Shown one piece after another: positions 1 through 6,820 of a stretch of 12,891 nucleotides of DNA. The stretch is from Fimiplasma intestinipullorum (GTDB lineage: Bacteria > Bacillota_I > Bacilli_A > Erysipelotrichales > Coprobacillaceae). Numbering within the stretch: the first letter of the stretch is position 1; each line of letters begins with the position of its first letter. The stretch spans positions 1-12,891 of the forward strand of contig DVMJ01000085.1 of assembly GCA_018715065.1 (NCBI GenBank). The letters are read 5' to 3'. The notes under the pieces were generated by a model that was not told where the DNA came from, did not search any database, and saw nothing but the letters and a program-made list of their open reading frames with translations. Position numbers and translations under genes: made by a program.

Positions 1-95
1 CCAGACGTTACATCGTGCTCTGTAGTGTGCCGGTGCTTCCAGACTAACATTACTATAGGACAACTTATTTGTACAGAAAAATCTTTCATCATCAT
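1..95 (-). CDS. Possible start of a divergent gene (partial, unknown)
   Basis: Read on the - strand, an AGGAGG (101-106 on +) lies 5 bases before three consecutive ATG codons (95-87). The frame then stays open for 32 codons to the window edge, beginning MMMKDFSVQISC. The Shine-Dalgarno match and spacing are as good as those of the real genes in this window. However, 32 codons is too short to recognise a family, and the AGGAGG is part of a small palindrome (TGCCTCC/GGAGGCA), so it may be chance. If real, this is the 5' end of a gene divergent from the truncated MATE gene, which would explain why no MATE N-terminus is found here. Confidence 0.3.
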   Translation of the reverse strand, partial: MMMKDFSVQISCPIVMLVWKHRHTTEHDVTS

Positions 96-97
96 TT

Positions 98-1351
98 GTG
101 CCTCCTGCTGGAGGCATGGTAACAAAAGTGAAACAGACGATCGGTAACAGTATTGTCCTTACCATTGTAACAAGTTTCTTATTAGTCGTCCTGTTCACTC
201 TGTTTCAAAATAATTTTCTGTGGCTATTTGGCGGTACGGAACAAAACTTCGAATATGCTAAACAGTACTTGCAGATCATCCTGATCGGATTTCCGTTTTT
301 TATGTTCACCAATACCTTGAGTTCGATCATCAATGCCAATGGCAGTCCAGGCTATACGATGTTGTGCGGAATTTCTGGATGTGTGATCAATCTGATCTTA
401 GATCCAATTGCCATCTTTATTTTCAATATGGGCGTACAGGGAGCCGCGCTGGCCACCATTACGGGACAAATCGTCACTGCACTTATTTCATTGCGCTATA
501 TCCGAAAACATATTTTACTGTCTAAAGAAGATTTTATACTATCAAAGAACACTTTTTATAAAGCGCTTCCTTTAGGTATGAGCAGTTTCTTTACGCAGGT
601 ATGCATTTTGATCATCAATGCCGTAATGAATAATGCTCTGGTTACCTATGGCGCCAGTTCTAAATCTGGCCCCGATATTCCTTTAGCCGTTGTGGGAATC
701 GTTATGAAAGTATATTCACTGGTGACTTCTTTTGTCGTCGGAATTGCCGCAGGTGCCCAACCCGTTGTCGGATACAACTATGGTTTAAAGGCATACGATC
801 GTGTACGTCAATTATACAAAACCATCATGGCCTGCGAGATTGCTGTTGGGATCGTTGCCTTTGTTATCTTTGAGGTATTCCCAATGAACGTCATACAACT
901 CTTTGGCTCAGAAGGAGAGCTATACAATGAATTTGCTTTATTTGCCTTCAGAGTCTATTTCTCAACAGTCGTCTTCTGCTGTGTACAAAAAGCCACTTCT
1001 ATTTTTCTACAGGGAATTGGAAAACCACTGGCTTCAATGTCCCTATCCATTTTAAGAGACTTCGTTTTTGCGGTTTCATCAGTTTATATCATGGCTTATT
1101 ATTTAGGCATCTATGGTCCTTTATACAGTGCCCCTATCTCAGACTTACTGTCCATGATACCAGTCATATATATGGCTCACTATATTTTAAATAAAGCAAC
1201 AAGGAGGAATGTACAATGTGTTTTCCAAAAAATTTTTTATGGGGCGGCGCAACGGCTGCCAATCAATGTGAAGGTGCCTGGCAAGAAGATGGCAAGGGCA
1301 TTTCTATCGCTGATATTCTCACTGCCGGTAATAAACAGACACATCGGCTGA
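98..1351 (+). pseudogene. MATE-family multidrug/cation efflux transporter, 5'-truncated
   Basis: The frame encodes a polytopic membrane protein with the hallmarks of MATE (MatE) antiporters. These include a GNS-type segment after the first helix pair, the repeated pattern 'YLQIILIGFPFFMF ... NANGSPGYTM', 'NLILDPIAIFIFNMGVQGAALAT' closing the first half, and 'GAQPVVGYNYG' opening the second half. MATE proteins normally have ~440-460 residues and 12 helices. Here the sequence begins at the equivalent of residue ~85-90, so the first two helices are missing. No frame of bases 1-97 restores them, and an in-frame stop lies at 56-58. No start codon is well placed: GTG at 98 has no ribosome site, and ATG at 116 is 1 base after GGAGG. 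At the other end the family-like part finishes near 1200, but the frame runs on to 1351 and overlaps the next gene by 136 bases, which suggests the original stop was lost. It is probably a remnant of a gene cotranscribed with the downstream glycosidase. Family assignment is confident; substrate is unknown. Confidence 0.75.
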
Positions 1352-2657
1352 TTACACCACAATTCAATCAGCAATACACCTATCCCAGCCATTTAGGCAT
1401 TGATTATTACCATCGCTATCAGGAAGAGATCGCTCTTTTGGCTGATATGGGATTTAAAATATATCGTTTTTTCTATTGCCTGGACACGTATTTTTCCAAA
1501 CGGCGATGACGTCACCCCGAACGAAGCCGGTCTCCAGTTTTACGATAGGATCATCAACGAATGTCTGAAACACCATATTGAACCTTTGATTACGATTTCC
1601 CATTATGAATCACCACTCCATCTTTCCTTCAAATATAACGGCTGGCTTTCCCGCCAAATGATTGACGATTATCTCAGGTTTTGTCGCGTCATCTTTACAC
1701 GTTATCAACACAAGGTTAAGTATTGGATCACATTCAACGAAATCAATGGCCCAACAACTGGTAAAGGTGATTTTTCATCACTAGGTATCCTCAATGACCA
1801 TCAGCATCCTAGCGATTATAAAGAGCAGACCAATCATGCACAAGTACGCTTTCAGGCACTCCATCACCAATTAGTAGCAAGTGCTAAAGCGGTCATGCTT
1901 GGACATAGCATTAACCCAGACTTCAAAATAGGTTGTATGCAGATCTTTGCCTGCGCTTATCCCCTGACCTGTCATCCTGATGATGTCATTCAAACAATGG
2001 AAGAAGATCATATTTTCAATTATTTTACAAGCGATGTTCAATGCCGTGGCAAGTATCCGGCATATATGTCTCGTTATTTCAAAGAACATGGAATACGCAT
2101 TCAAATGGAAAAAGGAGATGAAGACATATTAAAGCAGGGAACTGTTGATCTCCACTCTTTTTCCTACTACACCTCATCCTGTAAAAGTGCTGATCCAAAA
2201 AAAGCATAGAGGCGACGGGAATATCATCGATGGCGTTCCCAACCCTTACCTATCCACCTCAGAATGGGGCTGGCAAATCGATCCTAAAGGTTTGCGTTAT
2301 TCACTTAATCAGATTTACGATCGCTATCAATTACCAATCATGATTGTAGAAAATGGGCTTGGTGCTCGCGATCATATGACTGAAGATGGTAGCATCCATG
2401 ACGATTACCGGATTGCCTATCTCAAAGGACATATTGAACAAATGCATGAAGCAATCTGTGATGGTGTAGAGCTCATCGGCTATACTCCCTGGGGTTGTAT
2501 TGATCTTGTTTCTGCATCAACGGGTGAAATGGCAAAACGTTACGGCTTCATCTATGTCGACTATCATGATGATGGCAGTGGTAACCTGAGCCGGCATCCT
2601 AAAGATTCTTATCATTGGTACAAAAAGGTCATTGCCTCTAATGGAGAAGAACTTTAA
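1216..2657 (+). pseudogene. GH1 6-phospho-beta-glucosidase, broken by two +1 frameshifts
   Basis: Three consecutive reading-frame pieces together form one glycoside hydrolase family 1 protein. Such enzymes hydrolyse phosphorylated beta-glucosides in the cytoplasm after PTS uptake. Piece one starts at ATG 1216, 8 bases after AAGGAGG, with the N-terminal signature FLWGGATAANQCEGA. Piece two carries the acid/base motif TFNE. Piece three has the nucleophile motif VENG and the GYTPWGCIDLVSASTGE...KRYGFIYVD block, whose Ser, Lys and Tyr form the phosphate pocket of 6-phospho enzymes. The frame is lost in a T6 run (1467-1472) and again in an A7 run (2197-2203). Removing one base from each restores a continuous protein of ~479 residues, the usual full length, with no other defect. 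The parts inside are otherwise well conserved, so the breaks are recent, or sequencing errors, or tolerated by slippage. No PTS gene is present in the window. Stop TAA at 2655-2657. Confidence 0.88.
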
Positions 2658-2683
2658 AAAAATCAATACTCTTTGAATAATGT

Positions 2684-2707
2684 AAAAACAGCCAATGGCT
2701 GTTTTTT
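2684..2707. terminator. Bidirectional rho-independent terminator
   Basis: An inverted repeat AACAGCC / GGCTGTT with a 3-base loop (AAT) is flanked by A5 on the left and T6 on the right. It therefore makes a hairpin plus U-run on both strands. It sits between the convergent ends of the GH1 remnant (stop 2657) and the M50-like gene (stop 2717) and can end transcription from both. Confidence 0.88.
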
Positions 2708-2716
2708 AAGTAAATG

Positions 2717-3832
2717 TTATTTTTTGCAGCATACCGCTAAATCCATCAGTTCGCGTTCACTGACCACTTCACCTGGGTGAGGATGCATGCGAGCCACTTT
2801 TTCAAAACGTTGTCTAATTTTAGCTGCCTTCGCCTGATCATTCTCATAAAGCAGCGCATAGGCAAATTGTGTTCTTAAAACAGAAAGATGACGCTTCATC
2901 TTCTTCATCAGCTGTCTAGTCTCACGCGCCTGCCAGGATGAAAGATGATCCAAACTGGCGTTGCTGACAAGTTCCGCATAGAGCGCATCTGCTTCCAGCA
3001 AATGCTTGTATAAGACCGGCACGGCAGAGCTCTTGTCGGTCAGTCTGGCAACATAAAAGAGAACCGTCGAAAAATCGTGCCTGTCCAATGCCCGGGCTTC
3101 TAAAAGCATGAGTGTGGCAGCGCTCATCAATAAGCTGACATCGTACGTCTTCTCTTCATATGGATCCAGGGGCAGCTCTCCAGGACGCAGCCCTTTGGCA
3201 AGCTTTCCGGCAACCATTAATTGCAGATCAAATCCTTCGATCTCGCTTGGATGGCGCCATATCTCCAGGGCATTTCTACCATCGTTGTTGATGAATGGCG
3301 AAGCAGCCGGCAGCGCATTAACCACAGCAAAATAAAAACCGACCAGACAAAAGATCAGACCAAAGAGCAGCCAATAGGCATTCACAGGCAAAACAACTAG
3401 ACACAGAAGCATGATAAAACTCGAGGCAAGATTCAAAATGATCCCACCCAGGTTATATAACAGGTATGGATGTTGATGATGATTTAGGATCGGTGGTAAC
3501 ATCAGGCATTGCCCTGCAGTTCCGCATAGCGCATAGCGTTTAAGCTTCAAGTGCCCATTCGATCGGGTAAGCACTAATGAAAACAAACGAAACGAGACAA
3601 ACCGATACCCCGTCAATAACCCAAAAAGAAGATGACCTCCCTCATGAACCAGGATCTGAATAGGCAGAGCGATATAAAACGCAAGGCAAATCACTAAGAT
3701 CAAAGTGAACCAATGCATCCCATCGAATGCCAGGGATTCTAAATTAACAAAAAAGCCGAGCATAAAACCAAATAAGAACCCGATGACCATCACTAAAAGA
3801 AAACTTAGCACCGGACGAATATACTTTTTCAT
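2717..3832 (-). CDS. M50-like membrane zinc metallopeptidase, function unknown
   Basis: A 371-residue protein. Hydrophobic segments lie at about residues 7-28, 42-62, 127-149 and 153-171. The second ends in HEGGH (63-67), the HExxH zinc motif. NALP (172-175) followed by NDG (183-185) corresponds to the NxxP...DG third-ligand motif of M50/site-2 proteases. The order and spacing (motif inside a membrane helix, second motif ~110 residues later) fit the family. The C-terminal ~170 residues (from ~200) are soluble, helical-looking and charged, with no PDZ domain that I can see. They may be a helical-repeat regulatory domain. The substrate is unknown, and a role in regulated intramembrane proteolysis is only inference. 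I chose ATG 3832 because GGAGG lies 5 bases upstream. The 17 extra codons of the longer frame overlap the tsf terminator. The gene lies 53 bases downstream of tsf, beyond that terminator, and no clear promoter is visible in the gap, so it probably depends on read-through. Confidence 0.8.
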   Translation of the reverse strand: MKKYIRPVLSFLLVMVIGFLFGFMLGFFVNLESLAFDGMHWFTLILVICLAFYIALPIQILVHEGGHLLFGLLTGYRFVSFRLFSLVLTRSNGHLKLKRYALCGTAGQCLMLPPILNHHQHPYLLYNLGGIILNLASSFIMLLCLVVLPVNAYWLLFGLIFCLVGFYFAVVNALPAASPFINNDGRNALEIWRHPSEIEGFDLQLMVAGKLAKGLRPGELPLDPYEEKTYDVSLLMSAATLMLLEARALDRHDFSTVLFYVARLTDKSSAVPVLYKHLLEADALYAELVSNASLDHLSSWQARETRQLMKKMKRHLSVLRTQFAYALLYENDQAKAAKIRQRFEKVARMHPHPGEVVSERELMDLAVCCKK

Positions 3833-3853
3833 TTTTCCTCCATTTGATACCAA

Positions 3854-3879
3854 AGAAAAAAGCTCCCGCAGGAGCTTTG
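3854..3879 (-). terminator. Terminator after tsf
   Basis: On the - strand AGCTCC-TGCG-GGAGCT forms a 6-bp GC-rich hairpin, extended by A:T pairs and followed by T6. It begins 7 bases after the tsf stop codon and separates tsf from the M50-like gene. Confidence 0.85.
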
Positions 3880-3885
3880 CCATTC

Positions 3886-4776
3886 TTATTTATTGGCCAT
3901 CTGTGCAGCAACTTCTTCTGCAAAGTTCTCTTCACGTTTCTGCATACCTTCACCAACAAGGTAACGAACCATTTTGACAACTTTACCATTACCGATGTAT
4001 TTGCCAACTTTCTGATCTGGATCTTTGATAAAAGCCTGATCAACTAAGCACATTTCAGCTAAGTTCTTATTTAAACGACCTTCTACCATCTTATGGATGA
4101 TATTTTCTGGCTTAGGTTTAGCTGCTTTGCTGTTTTCTTCTAAAGCCTGTGCTTTTAAAACTTCCATCTCACGATCTAAAACCTCAGCTGGGATATCTTC
4201 ACGAGAAATGTACTGAGGAGCACTTGCTGCAACATGCATTGCAACGTCTCTTGCTTTATTTTCATCAGAACCAGATACTAAAACGACTGCGGTGATCTTA
4301 CCACCCATATGGCTGTATGCACCAAATACTTCATCATCTGCTTTATTTAATACTTCGAAACGACGAAGGCTGATCTTTTCACCGATCTTACCGCTTGCTT
4401 CAGCAATCGTGATCTCTAATGTTTTACCGTTAACATCGATAGCTAAAGCTTCTTCCATCGTTGCTGGTTTGTTTTCACGAATGACATTGACAACAGTCTG
4501 TACTAAATCTTTGAATTCCTGGTTTTTAGCTACGAAGTCTGTTTCAGAGTTCACTTCTACGATTGCAGCTACATTTCCTTCTACAGAGAAAGCGGTTAAT
4601 CCTTCTGCAGCAATACGGTCGGCTTTCTTAGCCGCCTTAGCGATGCCTTTTTCTCTTAACCAGTCGAAAGACTTTTCTAAATCACCGTCGCAAGCTTCCA
4701 GTGCTTTTTTGCAGTCCATCATTCCGGCACCCGTTTTTTCGCGTAATTCTTTGACTAATTTTGCAGATACTGCCAT
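3886..4776 (-). CDS. tsf: Translation elongation factor Ts
   Basis: EF-Ts is the cytoplasmic nucleotide-exchange factor that releases GDP from EF-Tu during translation elongation. The 296-residue protein matches the usual length (~285-300). It starts with the UBA-like N-terminal domain containing KELREKTGAGMMDCKKALEA (residues 9-28), followed by the EF-Tu-contacting core with the invariant TDFVA (79-83). The C-terminal region has the dimerisation subdomain and a coiled-coil-like stretch ahead of the final KVVKMVRYLVGEG. The start ATG at 4776 follows AGGAGG with a 9-base A-rich spacer. It is the partner of rpsB, 75 bases downstream in the same orientation, as in most bacteria. The two are separated by a terminator hairpin, which suggests partial uncoupling of EF-Ts from S2 expression. 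Identification is secure. Confidence 0.97.
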   Translation of the reverse strand: MAVSAKLVKELREKTGAGMMDCKKALEACDGDLEKSFDWLREKGIAKAAKKADRIAAEGLTAFSVEGNVAAIVEVNSETDFVAKNQEFKDLVQTVVNVIRENKPATMEEALAIDVNGKTLEITIAEASGKIGEKISLRRFEVLNKADDEVFGAYSHMGGKITAVVLVSGSDENKARDVAMHVAASAPQYISREDIPAEVLDREMEVLKAQALEENSKAAKPKPENIIHKMVEGRLNKNLAEMCLVDQAFIKDPDQKVGKYIGNGKVVKMVRYLVGEGMQKREENFAEEVAAQMANK

Positions 4777-4804
4777 GTTTTTTTTCCTCCTATATATCTT
4801 GTTT

Positions 4805-4832
4805 AAAAAAAGGGAAGAAAACCTTCTTCCCT
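4805..4832 (-). terminator. Intercistronic terminator/attenuator between rpsB and tsf
   Basis: On the - strand GGGAAGAA-GGTT-TTCTTCCC makes an 8-bp hairpin (9 with the flanking A:T pair) followed by T7. It starts ~20 bases after the rpsB stop and ends ~28 bases before the tsf start. It looks like a full rho-independent terminator inside the rpsB-tsf unit. No separate tsf promoter is evident after it, so tsf is probably expressed by partial read-through. Confidence 0.85.
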
Positions 4833-4851
4833 CTAAACAACCTGAGATTGC

Positions 4852-5757
4852 TTATTCAGCTTGTGCTTTGTCAGCAGGTTTTTCGTTGTTGTCTTTGCTG
4901 TTATTGTTATTATTGTTATTGTTATTGTTTCTAGGATTATTTCTAGGACGACGAGGACGGTCATCACGATAACGAGGTGCACGTCTTCTTTCGTTGGCAC
5001 TATCAACAGATGCCACTGCATCACTCATAGAAACTTCTTTATCATCTTCATCTTTTGCATATGCGTAAACTAAGTTACCGCCTTTAGCTTCAACGATGGC
5101 ATCAGCCATAGCACCAACGATCAGACGTACAGCACGGATCGCATCATCGTTTGCTGGGATAACATAATCCACATCGTCAGGATCACAGTTTGTATCAACG
5201 ATACCGAAAACAGGGATTCCTAATTTTCTAGCTTCAGCAACAGCATTGTGTTCAACCTTAGGGTCAACGACGAATAATGCGTTAGGAATACGACGCATTT
5301 CCTTGATACCACCTAAGTTCTTTTCCAGTTTAGCTGCTTCTTTTCTTAACAGGATGACTTCTTTTTTAGGTAATACATCAAAAGTGCCATCGCTTTCCAT
5401 TTTTTCTAATTCTTTTAATCTCTTAATACGTTTCTGGATGGTTTTAAAGTTTGTTAACGTACCACCTAACCAACGGCTGTTCACATAGAATGAACCAGAA
5501 CGTACAGCTTCTTCCATCACTGCTTCCTGAGCTTGTTTTTTCGTACCAACGAACAAAACTTTTCCGCCTTTAGCAGCAATGGCATTCATTGCTTTGTAAG
5601 CTTCTTCGATCTTCTTAGAAGATTTCTGTAAGTCAATAATGTAGATACCATTTCTGGCAGTGAAGATGTATGGAGCCATTTTAGGGTTCCATCTTTTTGT
5701 CTGGTGACCAAAATGAACACCGACTTCTAACAGTTTTTTCATTGAAACAACAGTCAT
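4852..5757 (-). CDS. rpsB: 30S ribosomal protein S2 with Asn-rich C-terminal tail
   Basis: S2 binds late to the 30S subunit near the head-body junction and is needed for S1 binding. Residues 1-~228 are a canonical S2: MKKLLEVGVHFGHQTKRWNP at the N-terminus, NSRWLGGTLTNF (93-104), the coiled-coil region around 105-150, PNALFVVDP (158-166) and NDDAIRAVRLI (203-213). Most S2 proteins end soon after this, at about 230-260 residues. This one continues to 301 with a low-complexity tail: an acidic stretch (KDEDDKE), a basic Arg/Pro/Asp stretch (259-276), then ten consecutive Asn (277-286) and a Lys/Glu/Ala end. The tail is probably disordered and on the surface; its function is unknown. ATG 5757 is preceded by GGAGG with an 8-base spacer. 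The gene has its own sigma-A-type promoter and a folded leader upstream. Confidence 0.97.
   Translation of the reverse strand: MTVVSMKKLLEVGVHFGHQTKRWNPKMAPYIFTARNGIYIIDLQKSSKKIEEAYKAMNAIAAKGGKVLFVGTKKQAQEAVMEEAVRSGSFYVNSRWLGGTLTNFKTIQKRIKRLKELEKMESDGTFDVLPKKEVILLRKEAAKLEKNLGGIKEMRRIPNALFVVDPKVEHNAVAEARKLGIPVFGIVDTNCDPDDVDYVIPANDDAIRAVRLIVGAMADAIVEAKGGNLVYAYAKDEDDKEVSMSDAVASVDSANERRRAPRYRDDRPRRPRNNPRNNNNNNNNNNSKDNNEKPADKAQAE
4900..4929 (-). repeat. AAC/AAT simple repeat encoding ten Asn in S2
   Basis: Ten Asn codons in a row, mostly alternating AAC and AAT, form a near-perfect 6-base tandem repeat inside rpsB. The unit size is a multiple of three, so slippage would change tail length without breaking the frame. 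Confidence 0.9.
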
Positions 5758-5859
5758 GTTTGTTTCCTCCTTCTTTTGTTTTTTCCTCCATTACTTCTAC
5801 CATAAGCCACCCGTAGGCACACGACCCAGGCACTAAGTAATGTGTGTATTTGAAACACC
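5758..5859 (-). promoter_or_regulatory. Structured 5' leader of rpsB (candidate autoregulatory RNA)
   Basis: A ~100-base untranslated leader lies between the -10 box and the rpsB start. Its most obvious element is a perfect 8-bp long-range stem, CATTACTT (5835-5842) with AAGTAATG (5789-5796), closing a ~38-base domain. Inside is a short hairpin with a C(UACG)G loop, an UNCG-type tetraloop (5810-5817). The 3' strand of the long stem is directly followed by GGAGG, and the actual rpsB Shine-Dalgarno lies ~20 bases further on. Folded r-protein leaders often bind their own product. S2 feedback here is an inference from position, and I cannot match this fold to a named family by eye. Confidence 0.55.
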
Positions 5860-5865
5860 TTGCCT

Positions 5866-5894
5866 ATTTTACCATAGATTCAGCTTACTGACAA
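5866..5894 (-). promoter_or_regulatory. Sigma-A-type promoter for rpsB-tsf
   Basis: On the - strand TTGTCA, a 17-base spacer, then TAAAAT. Each box differs from the consensus (TTGACA / TATAAT) at one position, and the spacing is ideal. It lies just after the xerC stop, so rpsB can be transcribed independently of the upstream genes. Confidence 0.8.
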
Positions 5895-5905
5895 GTTTTT
5901 TTTAC

Positions 5906-6820
5906 TTATTCTTCCTCTTTTTCCGTCTTGGCTAAAGGATGGGTCTGTAAATACGTCTGTTTTAACTTTTCCATGGAGATATGCGTATAAATTTGTGTGG
6001 TGGAAAGTGAGGCATGCCCCAGCATCTCCTGCACAAAACGAATATCAGCACCATGATCCAGCAAGGTTGAAGCAAAGGTGTGACGCAAAGCATGGGGATG
6101 GATGTGCCGACCCAGCCCTGCTTTCAGGCTCGTGCGATCCAAAATATCGCGCAGTCCGCGCGTCGTCAGCGGCTTACCGCGCTGGTTCACGAAAACCACA
6201 TCATGATTTTCCCCATTCGCAAGCATGATATTTTCACGCGCTTCTGTAACGTAGCTCATCAGCCACTGCTGGCAATAAGGATGAAAAGGCACCAGACGTT
6301 CCTTCTTTCCCTTACCGAGAACATGAACCAAACAGGCATTAAGATCCAGATTGGCAAGGCGCAGTTCCACGACCTCACTTGCTCTCAGTCCACTGGCATA
6401 CATCAATTCCAGCATCGCCTTATTACGGATCCCCAGATCAGTATGTGTGTCGATGTGATCGAGCAGCAGTTCAACCTCATCCTCATAAAGAAAATCAGGA
6501 TTCTGACGCTTTTGCTTAGGTGCATGGATCAAGAGAAAAGGATTATCATTGATCAACTTCTCCTCCAAAAGGTAATCATAGAAGCTGCGCAGGCTGGAAA
6601 GCTTGCGAGCGATCGTGGATGGTTCCAACGCACGGTCATAAAGTTCGCTTAAAAACCCTCTGAGCATCGTATAATCGACCTCATCAAAATCGCCGATAGC
6701 CTCTGTTTCCAAATAAGCCTGAAATTCCTCGATGTCACGTCGATAAGCTTCAACCGTATGTTCCGAATAACGCTTTTGTTTAGCTATGACGGTAAGGAAG
6801 GCCTGGATCTTCTCATTCAT
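5906..6820 (-). CDS. xerC: Tyrosine recombinase XerC/CodV family
   Basis: Site-specific recombinase expected to act with XerD at dif to resolve chromosome dimers. The 304-residue length is typical. An N-terminal SAM-like core-binding domain (~1-85) is followed by the catalytic domain. All active residues are visible: R146 (ASGLRASE), K170 (GKGKKER), H243 and R246 (HPHALRHTFA), H269 (LGHASLSTT) and nucleophile Y278 (QIYTH). Its place directly after trmFO matches codV of Bacillus, which supports a housekeeping Xer protein rather than a phage or integron integrase. The ATG at 6820 overlaps the trmFO stop by 8 bases. An in-frame TTG one codon earlier (6823) is an alternative start. A weak AGGA lies ~11-14 bases upstream, so translational coupling is likely. 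No terminator follows; the rpsB promoter starts at once. Confidence 0.92.
   Translation of the reverse strand: MNEKIQAFLTVIAKQKRYSEHTVEAYRRDIEEFQAYLETEAIGDFDEVDYTMLRGFLSELYDRALEPSTIARKLSSLRSFYDYLLEEKLINDNPFLLIHAPKQKRQNPDFLYEDEVELLLDHIDTHTDLGIRNKAMLELMYASGLRASEVVELRLANLDLNACLVHVLGKGKKERLVPFHPYCQQWLMSYVTEARENIMLANGENHDVVFVNQRGKPLTTRGLRDILDRTSLKAGLGRHIHPHALRHTFASTLLDHGADIRFVQEMLGHASLSTTQIYTHISMEKLKQTYLQTHPLAKTEKEEE

Noticed and set aside
3833..3883. Longer start for the M50-like protein (17 extra N-terminal residues from 3883).
   Set aside because: The extra codons lie in the tsf terminator hairpin, and a good GGAGG precedes the ATG at 3832.
4292..4972. A 226-codon + strand frame across tsf and the end of rpsB.
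   Set aside because: It is antisense to two certain genes, and its Leu-rich run comes from the poly-Asn repeat and terminator read backwards.
5745..5792. Short upstream reading frame beginning at the ATG within the rpsB leader stem.
   Set aside because: No ribosome site precedes it, it overlaps rpsB out of frame, and the ATG is explained by the stem sequence AAGTAATG.
5843..5857. Small GTGT/ACAC hairpin at the 5' end of the rpsB leader.
   Set aside because: Only 4 base pairs with a 7-base loop; too weak to report on its own.
6080..6652. A 190-codon + strand frame opposite xerC.
   Set aside because: No ribosome site or recognisable domain; it is the shadow of a conserved recombinase.
5906..6820. 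Integrase of a mobile element.
   Set aside because: Synteny with trmFO, full housekeeping Xer motifs, and the absence of attachment-site repeats or cargo genes point to chromosomal XerC.
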